From positions 1-39,291 of the forward strand of contig CAJTWE010000026.1 of assembly GCA_910579955.1 (NCBI GenBank): a stretch of DNA of 39,291 nt, in the 5' to 3' direction. This DNA is from an uncultured Ruminococcus sp. (GTDB taxonomy: Bacteria; Bacillota; Clostridia; Oscillospirales; Ruminococcaceae). Within the stretch, counting starts at the first letter, position 1; each line of letters begins with the position of its first letter. Both the position numbers and the translations under genes were made by a program. Below are positions 16,929 through 25,072 of the stretch, one piece after another. Below the pieces are notes generated by a model. It was not told the origin of the DNA, did not search any database, and saw only the letters and a list, made by a program, of their open reading frames with translations.

Positions 16929-16977
16929 AATCACCAGATATACGGCGAATTTCGCTGTGGTATCTGGTGATTTTTTA
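16929..16977 (+). terminator. Stem-loop with T-tract between the XRE promoter and the recombinase control region
   Basis: Arms ATCACCAGATA / TATCTGGTGAT flank an inner GCGAA-T-TTCGC stem and are followed by a T6 run on the plus strand (16971-16976). It should stop rightward transcription entering the recombinase region from the left, insulating the switch. Confidence 0.7.
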
Positions 16978-16979
16978 TC

Positions 16980-17019
16980 TTGACTATTACTCATAAATTG
17001 AGTAATATAGTATACTATA
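16980..17019 (+). promoter_or_regulatory. Rightward promoter with overlapping palindromic operators
   Basis: TTGACT 16980-16985 and TAATAT 17003-17008, spacer 17 bp. The spacer is filled by the palindrome ATTACTCA-TAAAT-TGAGTAAT (16986-17006), followed by a 14-bp perfect palindrome TATAGTATACTATA (17006-17019). A repressor bound here would block the promoter. The divergent XRE protein is the natural candidate. The promoter lies outside the left inverted repeat and reads into it. Confidence 0.6.
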
Positions 17020-17083
17020 ACTAATTGATTATTGATAAGCATGAAAAAAGACCTGCTGATTTCAGGCAGATCCGGTATCGTAG

Positions 17084-17103
17084 AATTCTATATTTTACGA
17101 AAA
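17084..17103. repeat. Left 20-bp inverted repeat of a putative invertible segment
   Basis: AATTCTATATTTTACGAAAA, whose exact reverse complement is at 18445-18464. The recombinase gene is the only gene between the two copies. Similarity stops sharply at both edges, as expected for recombination sites and not for a decayed duplication. Confidence 0.8.
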
Positions 17104-17149
17104 AACACGCAAACAGAATATTGCCTTTCAGTAACGATTCGGAAGCGTG

Positions 17150-17176
17150 TATAATGTAAATATGGGACATAATGTC
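17150..17176 (+). promoter_or_regulatory. Candidate promoter -10 and small palindrome inside the invertible segment
   Basis: TATAAT at 17150-17155 (TTCAGT at 17127-17132 is a weak -35, spacer 17) followed by the palindrome GACAT-A-ATGTC at 17166-17176. In the present orientation it points at the recombinase and the EPS operon; inverted, it would point left towards the XRE gene. The -35 match is poor. Confidence 0.45.
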
Positions 17177-17331
17177 ATACGACATAAAACTCTCATATTG
17201 ACCAGAATATTATATCATGTCTTGTACAAAATGTCAATAAGGGGAGTTTTATTTTTCAGTTTATGATATTAAAATCGTCAGATTGCCCAACTATAAACTT
17301 TGAAAAGCTATAAATCTGGAGGAAATACTAA

Positions 17332-18408
17332 ATGTCAATTAACGTCTATCAAAGAAAGGACGGTCGCTATGAAGGCCGTATCACAATGGAAAAAGTAAAC
17401 GGGAAACGCAAGTATAAGGCGTTTTTCGGAAAAACATCGGACGAAGTGCTGCAAAAAATGACAGATTTTCATGCCATGGCAACCTGCAAAGGGAGTACAA
17501 AGAAGACCTTCTCTGCCGTATATGAAGAATGGTTTTGTTCTATTTTATATCGTGTCAAGGAATCAACGGCAGCAAATTATACGCTTAAAGCGGACAAGCA
17601 TATTCTTCCGGTCTTCGGAAATCAGAATATCAGCGATATTTCGCAGAATTCCATTCATCAGTTTATCAGGGAAAAACAGGATTGCGGGCTGTCAAACCGG
17701 TATATTACAGATATTTTGATTCTTATGAAATCCGTGTTCCGCTATGCTTCACGTACCTATCATATCAGTAATCCTATGGATGGTATGATCATGCCAAAGA
17801 AACAAAAATCTGAGATCAGGCTGCTGACGATCAAGGAAGAAGAACAGCTCATGCAAATGATCAATAAAAACCAGAACCTTACTACCTTGGGAATTGCTCT
17901 TGCAAAAATGACGGGACTTCGTATTGGTGAACTTTGCGCTTTGCGTTGGAAGGATATTGATCTTGAAAAACGGATTTTGACCGTCAGGAAAACCTTGCAG
18001 AGAATTCAGTGCAAAGACGGCAAAAAACGAACTAAATTACAGCTCACTGACCCGAAAAGTGAAACATCTAAGAGACGAATTCCGATTCCGGAATGTATGA
18101 TGGATTTATTACGGAAGTTTTTAGGAAAAGCAGATGAATTTATCCTCTCCGCAAAGACTAAACCTATCGAACCGCGAACATTACAGTATCGTTTTGCAAA
18201 AATCCTGAAAAACGGAAATTTACCGTCAATTCATTTTCATGCATTGCGGCATATGTTTGCTTCAAAATGCGTACAGCTTGGATTTGACATCAAAAGTTTA
18301 TCGGAAATTCTCGGTCACAGTGGCGTGGAAATCACGCTGAATCGCTATGTTCATTCGTCATTTGAGCAGAAATCTGAGTTTATGAATAAGCTTCAAATAG
18401 CTTGCTGA
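17332..18408 (+). CDS. Tyrosine recombinase (integrase family)
   Basis: 358 aa, GGAGG site. N-terminal arm-binding part with an AP2-like strand region (YQRKDGRYEGRITM), SAM-like core-binding domain (about 60-155) and catalytic domain with R197 (GLRIGEL), K242 (DPKSET), H303 and R306 (HALRH), H329 (GHSG) and Y339 (LNRYVH), so the full R-K-H-R-H-Y set is present. It sits between two perfect 20-bp inverted repeats and no relaxase, excisionase or phage gene is near, so a DNA invertase role is more likely than element integration. The stop is 36 bp before the right repeat. Confidence 0.9.
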   Translation: MSINVYQRKDGRYEGRITMEKVNGKRKYKAFFGKTSDEVLQKMTDFHAMATCKGSTKKTFSAVYEEWFCSILYRVKESTAANYTLKADKHILPVFGNQNISDISQNSIHQFIREKQDCGLSNRYITDILILMKSVFRYASRTYHISNPMDGMIMPKKQKSEIRLLTIKEEEQLMQMINKNQNLTTLGIALAKMTGLRIGELCALRWKDIDLEKRILTVRKTLQRIQCKDGKKRTKLQLTDPKSETSKRRIPIPECMMDLLRKFLGKADEFILSAKTKPIEPRTLQYRFAKILKNGNLPSIHFHALRHMFASKCVQLGFDIKSLSEILGHSGVEITLNRYVHSSFEQKSEFMNKLQIAC

Positions 18409-18444
18409 AATAATATTGCATCTTGAAAATTGAATTATGGGCAG

Positions 18445-18464
18445 TTTTCGTAAAATATAGAATT
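18445..18464. repeat. Right 20-bp inverted repeat of the putative invertible segment
   Basis: TTTTCGTAAAATATAGAATT, exact reverse complement of 17084-17103. It lies between the recombinase stop and the start of the HA helicase, 51 bp before its GTG codon, where inversion would change what is transcribed into the downstream operon. Confidence 0.8.
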
Positions 18465-18515
18465 TGATGAAAACGCATTGAAATAATTTACATATTGTTG
18501 AGAGAGGTGAAACAG

Positions 18516-21413
18516 GTGAGTCTGAATCTTTTTCAGCATAACCGGAGTGCTTACGAAACCGCTGTGCTTATGCTTGCGGAAACAGGCAAAGCTGCGGTCA
18601 TTCACCCGACGGGAACGGGCAAGTCTTTCATCGGCTTTAAGCTGTGCGAGGACAATCCCGACAAGACAATTTGCTGGCTTTCGCCGTCCGATTACATATT
18701 TCGGACGCAGCTTGAAAATCTGAAAGATGCTTTTCCTGATGCTTCGCTTGATAATGTCAGATATTTCACTTATGTAAAGCTGATGAACCTCACAGAATCG
18801 GAGCTGTCGGACATTAAGCCTGACTACATAATTCTTGATGAGTTTCACAGAGCCGGAGCAGAGTTGTGGGGCGAGGGTGTCAGACAGCTTTTGAATGCTT
18901 ATCCCGATGCCAAACTGCTTGGACTGTCGGCAACGGCGATCCGTTACCTTGACAACCAGCGCAATATGGCAGATGAACTCTTTGACGGAAATATTGCGTC
19001 TGAGATGACCTTGGGCGAGGCAATCGTCAGAGGTATTCTGAATCCACCGAAATACGTGCTTTCGATTTTCTCCTATCAGGAGAGTCTCGCAAAATACGAG
19101 ATTCGGGTGAAAAACGCCCAGAACAAGGCTGTGCGCGACAAGGCAGAAAAATACCTTGAGGCGCTGCGCCGTGCTTTGGATAAAGCTGATGGTCTTGATG
19201 CGATTTTTTACAAACACATGACCGACCGTACGGGCAAGTATATCATCTTCTGCACTAACTATGATGCCATGCTTGATGCGATGGCTAAGGTCGATGAGTG
19301 GTTCGGGAGGATTGATACCGCGCCGCATATTTACTCGGTCTATTCCCTTGATGGAAATGCCAACAAAAATTTTGATAATTTCAAAGCCGATGATGATAAT
19401 TCACATCTGCGGCTGCTGTTCTGCATTGATGCTCTGAATGAGGGTATCCATGTAGAAAATGTTTCAGGTGTTATCCTCCTGCGTCCTACCGTTTCGCCTA
19501 TCATTTACAAGCAGCAGATAGGGCGTGCTCTGTCAGCATCCAAGACGACTGTGCCTGTCATTTTTGATATCGTCAATAACATCGAAAATCTGTACAGCAT
19601 TGATTCTATCAAGGAAGAAATGCAGACGGCAATTCAATATTTCCGGGAATATGACCGCGGCTATGAAATTGTCAATGACAATTTCGATGTTATCGACGAA
19701 GTCAGAGAGTGTGTTGAGCTGTTCAATGAACTGGAAGAAACACTGACCGCTTCGTGGGATATTATGTACCTTGAAGCAAAACGATACTATGAGGAAAACG
19801 GCGATCTGCTTGTTCCGCAGGCATATATCAACGATCATGGTTATCGTGTCGGACAGTGGGTCAATGTCCAGCGTGCGAATTACCGTAAAAAGCAGTTCCT
19901 GTCAGAATCCAGAATCCGCCGATTGGAAGCGATCGGTATGGACTGGCAGACCGCTGACGAACGTTTCTGGAATGAATCATACCGGAAATGCAAGGTTTAT
20001 TTTGAACAGCATGGTTCGCTTGAAGACGTCAGAACCTTTGATCCGCACCTTGCCGCATGGCTCGTTTTACAGCGGAAAAAGTATAAGGAAGGCTTGCTTT
20101 CTCCTGATAAGATTCAGCTTCTGGAAGCCGTTGGTATGGTGTGGAGCTTCGATACATGGGAACAGTTTTATGAAGCTGCAAAAAGGTTTTATGAAGAAAA
20201 CGGACATCTTGACATTCAGGTCGGATGTGTGACTGCTGACGGTCTGAAACTCGGTCAATGGTTCAGAAGTATGCGGAATATGCATCGGGAAGGTACGCTG
20301 TCAGATGAGAAAGCAACGCTTCTGGAGTCTATCGGCATGAAATGGGATTCTCAGATCATGCGTAACTGGCTTGACAAATACAGACTGGCTAAGGAATACT
20401 ACGAGACACACGGTGATCTGAACATCAAGGTGAAATATATAGCTCCTGACGGCACAAAGCTCGGTACATGGATCTCTACACAGCGGAACAATTATCTGAA
20501 AGGTGTTCTGACTGACGAGCAGATCGAACTGCTCGAAAAGATAGGCATGATATGGAACAGAGATGATTCCCGCTGGGATACCAGTTTTCGCTACGCTGAG
20601 ATGTATGTGAAAGACGGCGGTGATATCAATGTACTGCCGGAAGATTATTGTATTGACAGCTTTAATCTGACATCATGGATCAGGAATCAGAGAGACCGCA
20701 AGAAAAAAGGTAAGTTAAGTGCTGACAGAGTTCAAAGGCTTGAAAGTATTGGGCTGCAATGGGAGGTATATGAACCTTTCTGGCAGAAAAACTTCTTGCT
20801 GGCACAGAAATACTTTATTGAGCATGGCGATCTGTTAGTCCCACGGCATTTTGAAACTGATGACGGTAGCAAGCTTGGAATGTGGCTTCAAAGTCAGCGT
20901 ACAAAATACAGAACCGGAAAATTGAGCAATGATAGAATCGAAGAATTAGAGTCTGTCGGCATGATATGGGCTATGGAAGAGCTGCGGTGGGAGAATGGAA
21001 TTATGCACGCTAAGATGTACTTTGAAGAGTTCGACGATCTCGCTGTTCCACAAAAGTACGTTGCACCAGACGGATACAACCTCGGCACTTGGCTGGGAAC
21101 AGTTCGTAAGAACTATCGGACCGGCAAACTCAGTGCAGAGAAAATAGAGCAGCTTGAAGTGCTCGGTGTTGTATGGGATCCCATACAGCAGTTATGGCTG
21201 CGAGGGTATACGCACGCAGAGCAGTATTATCAGGAACATGATAATCTGAAGGTTGTAAAAGATTATGTGTGTACCGATGGCTATCGGCTCGGACAATGGC
21301 TTGTGAAGCAAAAGAGAGACTATAAAAGTGGGCAGATGAAAGTGGACAGAGCAGAGCTGCTGCGGAGGATCGGGTTTGAGGAACAAGCGATACGAGCAAG
21401 AAAAAGCACTTAA
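18516..21413 (+). CDS. DEAD/DEAH helicase with eight helicase-associated (HA) repeats
   Basis: 965 aa if translation starts at GTG 18516 (AGAGAGGTGA 6 bp upstream); a TTG at 18495 is a weaker choice. SF2 helicase core: Q-like FQHNRSAYE, motif I HPTGTGKS (30-37), motif II DEFH (108-111), LSATAIRY, FCIDALNEGIHV, motif VI QQIGRALS. From about residue 415 to the end there are eight copies of a 65-70 residue HA domain, each with A-K-x-Y-x-E-x-x-G-D/H-L, G-x-x-L-G-x-W-x-x-x-Q-R and L-E-x-I-G-M-x-W. HA arrays are thought to bind nucleic acid. It is the first gene after the recombinase and overlaps vanZ, so it belongs to the EPS transcript; its job there is unknown (regulation or defence are possible). 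Confidence 0.85.
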   Translation: MSLNLFQHNRSAYETAVLMLAETGKAAVIHPTGTGKSFIGFKLCEDNPDKTICWLSPSDYIFRTQLENLKDAFPDASLDNVRYFTYVKLMNLTESELSDIKPDYIILDEFHRAGAELWGEGVRQLLNAYPDAKLLGLSATAIRYLDNQRNMADELFDGNIASEMTLGEAIVRGILNPPKYVLSIFSYQESLAKYEIRVKNAQNKAVRDKAEKYLEALRRALDKADGLDAIFYKHMTDRTGKYIIFCTNYDAMLDAMAKVDEWFGRIDTAPHIYSVYSLDGNANKNFDNFKADDDNSHLRLLFCIDALNEGIHVENVSGVILLRPTVSPIIYKQQIGRALSASKTTVPVIFDIVNNIENLYSIDSIKEEMQTAIQYFREYDRGYEIVNDNFDVIDEVRECVELFNELEETLTASWDIMYLEAKRYYEENGDLLVPQAYINDHGYRVGQWVNVQRANYRKKQFLSESRIRRLEAIGMDWQTADERFWNESYRKCKVYFEQHGSLEDVRTFDPHLAAWLVLQRKKYKEGLLSPDKIQLLEAVGMVWSFDTWEQFYEAAKRFYEENGHLDIQVGCVTADGLKLGQWFRSMRNMHREGTLSDEKATLLESIGMKWDSQIMRNWLDKYRLAKEYYETHGDLNIKVKYIAPDGTKLGTWISTQRNNYLKGVLTDEQIELLEKIGMIWNRDDSRWDTSFRYAEMYVKDGGDINVLPEDYCIDSFNLTSWIRNQRDRKKKGKLSADRVQRLESIGLQWEVYEPFWQKNFLLAQKYFIEHGDLLVPRHFETDDGSKLGMWLQSQRTKYRTGKLSNDRIEELESVGMIWAMEELRWENGIMHAKMYFEEFDDLAVPQKYVAPDGYNLGTWLGTVRKNYRTGKLSAEKIEQLEVLGVVWDPIQQLWLRGYTHAEQYYQEHDNLKVVKDYVCTDGYRLGQWLVKQKRDYKSGQMKVDRAELLRRIGFEEQAIRARKST

Positions 21414-21819
21414 AAAACGTGTGACCTTGGTTGTGTTCTTGATGATCCACATAGCCATCGTACTCTATATTACATTGATCGACCGCATCCCTGGCGAAAG
21501 ACGGCATATGCTTACGCCGTTCTGGGAAATCAGAAATGTGATAAACGGTACGGAACGTAGCTTTTACACAGGGCAGATTATTGGAAATCTGCTGATGCTG
21601 TCCCCGACTGGCTTTTTATTACCATCCATAGTGAAAAACAAGGCATTTCGTTGGTATCATGTAGCGGCTACGACGCTATTCTTTTCGGTTTTTATTGAGA
21701 CCATGCAATATATCACCGGAAGAGGTCTCATGGAATTCGATGACGTGTTCAATAACGCAGTCGGTAGCCTGATAGGGTTTGTTGTCTATCGTACATTAAA
21801 CAAAAGAATGAAACTATAG
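21376..21819 (+). CDS. VanZ-like membrane protein
   Basis: 147 aa from TTG 21376, with GGAGG 7 bp upstream, overlapping the helicase end by 38 bp. Four hydrophobic segments (VTLVVFLMIHIAIVLYITLI; GQIIGNLLMLSPTGFLLPSI; YHVAATTLFFSVFIE; AVGSLIGFVVYRTL) and the VanZ-type signature E-x-M-Q-Y-x-T-G-R-G-x-x-x-D-D-V-x-N-N. VanZ relatives are frequent in Gram-positive EPS loci; biochemical function unknown. Confidence 0.85.
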   Translation: MRNKRYEQEKALKKRVTLVVFLMIHIAIVLYITLIDRIPGERRHMLTPFWEIRNVINGTERSFYTGQIIGNLLMLSPTGFLLPSIVKNKAFRWYHVAATTLFFSVFIETMQYITGRGLMEFDDVFNNAVGSLIGFVVYRTLNKRMKL

Positions 21820-21834
21820 AGGAAGTGGCGCGGA

Positions 21835-22056
21835 ATGCTGATAAGGCTTGATAAGATACATACACCCGTGGTTCTGATAATTAATGGCACAGAAACAGAA
21901 TACAGATCCGGCAGTGATGCTGTAAAGTCGCTTGGACTGCATAACCACCATGAAGCGGCTGAGATCACTGCTCAGGATAATAAGATCATAGTACGGTTAG
22001 AGCCACGAAAAAATGATGTGCCTTATAATTATGTTGGTGAGGCAGCCATTGAGTAA
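21835..22056 (+). CDS. Hypothetical protein, 73 aa
   Basis: Starts ATG 21835, 15 bp after vanZ, weak upstream site (GAGGAAG). Sequence MLIRLDKIHTPVVLIINGTE, YRSGSDAVKSLGLHNHHEAA, then a basic, proline-containing tail. Beta-rich and soluble. No family is recognised. Its position between vanZ and the aminotransferase with tight spacing supports it as a real gene of the EPS operon. Confidence 0.6.
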   Translation: MLIRLDKIHTPVVLIINGTETEYRSGSDAVKSLGLHNHHEAAEITAQDNKIIVRLEPRKNDVPYNYVGEAAIE

Positions 22057-22092
22057 TGCGTGGACTGCTGTTATAAAATTAAGGGAAGAGAT

Positions 22093-23373
22093 ATGAAAAC
22101 TATGAACATCACACCATTTGAACAGAAAATCTGGTTAGCATCGCCTACAATGCACGGTGATGAATTGAAATGGATACACGATGCATTTGAGAAAAACTGG
22201 ATCACGACTGCCGGAGAGAATATCAATGAAGTCGAGAAACAGATTGCTGAATATGTCGGCTGCAAATATGCCGTTGCATTATCTTGCGGAACAGCAGCAC
22301 TGCATATGGCGGTCAAACTCGCCGGAGAGCGCCTTTACGGACAGCCAAAGCCCAATCAAGGAACATTGCAGGGACACAAGGTTTTATGCTCTGACCTTAC
22401 CTTTGACGCAACCGTGAACCCTGTTGCTTATGAAGATGGCGAGGCAGTATTTATAGACACAGAAGCTGACACCTGGAATATGGATCCGGATGCTTTAGAG
22501 AAGGCTTTTGAGATTTATCCAGATGTAAAGCTCATTGTAATCGCACATCTTTATGGCACTCCCGGTAAGATGGCTGAAATAAGAGAAATAGCTGACAAGT
22601 ACGGAGCTTTGATCGTTGAAGATGCGGCGGAATCTTTAGGTGCCACATATAAGGGTAAGCAGACGGGTATCCTTGGAGATTACGGCTGCATCAGTTTCAA
22701 TGGCAATAAAATTATCACCGGATCGTCCGGTGGTATGTTTCTTACGAACTCAAAAGAAGATGCTGATAAAGTACGCAAATGGTCTACACAAAGCCGTGAG
22801 GCAGCACCGTGGTATCAGCATGAGGAGATTGGCTATAACTACCGCATGAGCAATATCATTGCTGGCGTAGTGAGAGGACAGTTTCCTTACCTTGCAGAAC
22901 ATATAGAACGCAAAAAGGCTATTTATGAACGGTATCAAGCAGGATTAAAGGGTCTGCCGATGTCAATGAATCCCTATGATATTGAAGCATCCGTGCCGAA
23001 TTTCTGGCTTTCCTGTGCACTGATTGATGAGTCTGCTATGTGTAAGCAGGTTCGTGGAGAACAGGAGGCACTTTACATACATAAATGCGGAAAATCCTGT
23101 CCCACCGAGATCCTTGATACATTAGCAAAATACAATGCGGAGGGCAGACCAATCTGGAAACCAATGCATATGCAGCCGATCTACAGAAACAGTCCGTTCA
23201 TTACGGCACAAGGCAACGGCAGAGCAAGAAGTAATGCGTATATCGCCGACAATGGCGGCATCGATGTTGGGGCAGATATTTTCAACAGAGGTCTTTGCTT
23301 GCCAAGTGATATCAATATGACAGAAGAACAGCAGAACATCATTATTGAGATTATCAGGAGCTGTTTTGAATAA
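22093..23373 (+). CDS. PLP-dependent sugar aminotransferase (DegT/DnrJ/EryC1/StrS family)
   Basis: 426 aa from ATG 22093 (AAGGGAAG upstream; a GTG 33 bp earlier is less likely). The family blocks are clear: GTAALHMAVKLAG, DLTFDATVNPVAYEDGEAVF, IVIAHLYGTPGKM, IVEDAAESLGATY, then the PLP lysine K206 in SFNGNKIITGSSGG, and NYRMSNIIAGVVRGQ. It is of the PglE type, which aminates the 4-keto position of a UDP-4-keto-6-deoxy sugar made by a PglF-like dehydratase; that partner is encoded at 34659-36569. The product is probably a UDP-2-acetamido-4-amino-trideoxyhexose (inference). Confidence 0.85.
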   Translation: MKTMNITPFEQKIWLASPTMHGDELKWIHDAFEKNWITTAGENINEVEKQIAEYVGCKYAVALSCGTAALHMAVKLAGERLYGQPKPNQGTLQGHKVLCSDLTFDATVNPVAYEDGEAVFIDTEADTWNMDPDALEKAFEIYPDVKLIVIAHLYGTPGKMAEIREIADKYGALIVEDAAESLGATYKGKQTGILGDYGCISFNGNKIITGSSGGMFLTNSKEDADKVRKWSTQSREAAPWYQHEEIGYNYRMSNIIAGVVRGQFPYLAEHIERKKAIYERYQAGLKGLPMSMNPYDIEASVPNFWLSCALIDESAMCKQVRGEQEALYIHKCGKSCPTEILDTLAKYNAEGRPIWKPMHMQPIYRNSPFITAQGNGRARSNAYIADNGGIDVGADIFNRGLCLPSDINMTEEQQNIIIEIIRSCFE

Positions 23374-23394
23374 ATTGAATAAGGAGTCGTTTGA

Positions 23395-24225
23395 ATGAAG
23401 GTATTACTAAGAATCATCAAAATCATAATAGGATTAGCTGCGCTTGCTTCTGTAATTGCCTTCATTGCAGAACGAATTGACGAGATAAAAAATAGAGGTG
23501 CAAAATATTTCAGAAAGCCGACAGGTATCTATGAGCGTTTCATTAAACGCCCTCTTGACTGTTTTCTGGCCTGCGGTGCCACGATAGCACTGAGCCCTGT
23601 GTTGCTGTATCTCGTTGTTGCTGGTGCTATCAATATGAAAGGCAATCCTTTCTTTACACAGGATCGTCCCGGCAGAATTGATCCGAAAACCAGTCGGGAA
23701 CGCATCTTCCGGCTCATAAAATTCCGTTCCATGACAAATGAAAAGGATGCTGACGGAAATCTTCTTCCGGATGATCAGAGATTACATAAGTATGGTAAAG
23801 CGTTGAGAGCATCCAGTCTTGATGAACTCGGTGAGCTTCTCAATATTATCAAGGGGGATATGGCGGTAGTGGGACCTCGTCCGCAGCTTGTAAGAGATAT
23901 GGTGTTTATGACTCCAGAACAGAGGAAACGGCATCAAGTGCGTCAGGGACTTACAGGTTTGGCACAATGCAACGGACGTAATGGTCTGTCTTGGGAGAAC
24001 AAACTCCAGTTTGACATTGATTACATTGAGAATGGAATTACCTTTATGGGTGATGCAAAAATCATAATAAAAACTGTGCTGAAGGTGTTCCAGAAAGAAG
24101 GCATAACGCAGGATAATATGGCGACTGCTGCGGATTATGGTGACTATTTGCTGAGTGAAGGCAGAGTAGATAGAGCTGAGTACGATCGTAAGCAGCACGA
24201 AGCTAAAAAGTATGTGATAGGATAA
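23395..24225 (+). CDS. Undecaprenyl-phosphate sugar-1-phosphate transferase (initiating, PglC-like)
   Basis: 276 aa, AAGGAG site. Short N-terminal hydrophobic helix (LLRIIKIIIGLAALASVIAF), then the bacterial sugar transferase domain: IYERFIKRPLDCFLA, a re-entrant membrane helix, FFTQDRPGR, FRLIKFRSMT, RASSLDELGELLNI, GDMAVVGPRP and RQGLTGLAQCNGRN. All catalytic blocks (D-E of SLDE, PRP) are present. It starts repeat-unit assembly by transferring sugar-1-P to the lipid carrier, most likely the 4-amino sugar made by the PglF/PglE pair. Confidence 0.9.
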   Translation: MKVLLRIIKIIIGLAALASVIAFIAERIDEIKNRGAKYFRKPTGIYERFIKRPLDCFLACGATIALSPVLLYLVVAGAINMKGNPFFTQDRPGRIDPKTSRERIFRLIKFRSMTNEKDADGNLLPDDQRLHKYGKALRASSLDELGELLNIIKGDMAVVGPRPQLVRDMVFMTPEQRKRHQVRQGLTGLAQCNGRNGLSWENKLQFDIDYIENGITFMGDAKIIIKTVLKVFQKEGITQDNMATAADYGDYLLSEGRVDRAEYDRKQHEAKKYVIG

Positions 24226-24231
24226 TAGTTT

Positions 24232-25053
24232 ATGGAAAAGTATAGCGTTTTAATGTCATTATATAAAAAAGAACGTCCAGAGTATCTTCGTCTTGCTTTA
24301 GATTCTATGATTAATCAGACAGTAAAACCAGATGAGATTGTTCTTGTTGAGGACGGTCCTCTAACAGAGGAACTGTATGCGGTTGTAAAAGAGTACCATG
24401 AGAAGTATCCTGAACTGCTCCATATCGTAATTAATAAGAAAAACCTCGGTTTGGGTTTAGCTTTGAATGTTGGTCTCAACGTATGCAGGAATGAACTTGT
24501 TGCTCGAATGGATACGGATGATATCTCAATGCCGGATCGTTGTGAGAAGCAGCTTAGATTTTTGAAGAGACATCAATCTATCACTATTCTTGGTGGTCAG
24601 ATTGAGGAATTCATAACTTCTCCAGATGAAATAGTTGGAAAGCGTGTGGTTCCATATACTAATCGAGAATTAAAGGAGTTCATGAAGAAACGTTGTCCTT
24701 TTAACCACATGACGGTTATGTTAAAAAAGAGCGACATAATTGAAGCGGGTAACTATAAAGATTGGTTTTGGAATGAAGACTACTACCTTTGGATAAGACT
24801 CGCTCTTAAAGGCTATAGATTTGCGAATCTGCCGGATACATTGGTACATACACGGGTTGGTTCTGATATGTATCAACGGCGCGGTGGAGATAAATATTTT
24901 AGAAGTGAAATGGGAATCCAAAGGCTGATGCTCGAAAAAAAGATGATCGACTTTCCCACCTACTTAATGAATTGCGGGAAAAGATTGATCGTAGAAAAGC
25001 TAATGCCGAATAAATTGCGTGGTTGGGTGTTCAAAAAATTTGCGAGAGAGTGA
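24232..25053 (+). CDS. Family 2 glycosyltransferase
   Basis: 273 aa, only 6 bp after the previous stop. GT-A fold: YSVLMSLYKKERPEYLRLAL, PDEIVLVEDGPL, GLGLALNVGLN, and the metal-binding RMDTDDISMP. The C-terminal part (NEDYYLWIRLALKGYRFANL) is the acceptor side. Cytoplasmic; adds one sugar of unknown identity to the lipid-linked unit. Confidence 0.9.
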   Translation: MEKYSVLMSLYKKERPEYLRLALDSMINQTVKPDEIVLVEDGPLTEELYAVVKEYHEKYPELLHIVINKKNLGLGLALNVGLNVCRNELVARMDTDDISMPDRCEKQLRFLKRHQSITILGGQIEEFITSPDEIVGKRVVPYTNRELKEFMKKRCPFNHMTVMLKKSDIIEAGNYKDWFWNEDYYLWIRLALKGYRFANLPDTLVHTRVGSDMYQRRGGDKYFRSEMGIQRLMLEKKMIDFPTYLMNCGKRLIVEKLMPNKLRGWVFKKFARE

Positions 25054-25072
25054 TAGAAGAGAGGAAAAGCGC

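Noticed and set aside
17084..18464. Integrase as the edge of an integrative conjugative element or prophage
   Set aside because: No relaxase, coupling protein, excisionase or phage genes nearby, and the repeats are inverted around the recombinase instead of direct repeats flanking a cargo region.
18435..19328. Long minus-strand frame of 297 codons
   Set aside because: Lies antisense to the helicase core, lacks a ribosome site and has no protein-like domain; it is a shadow.
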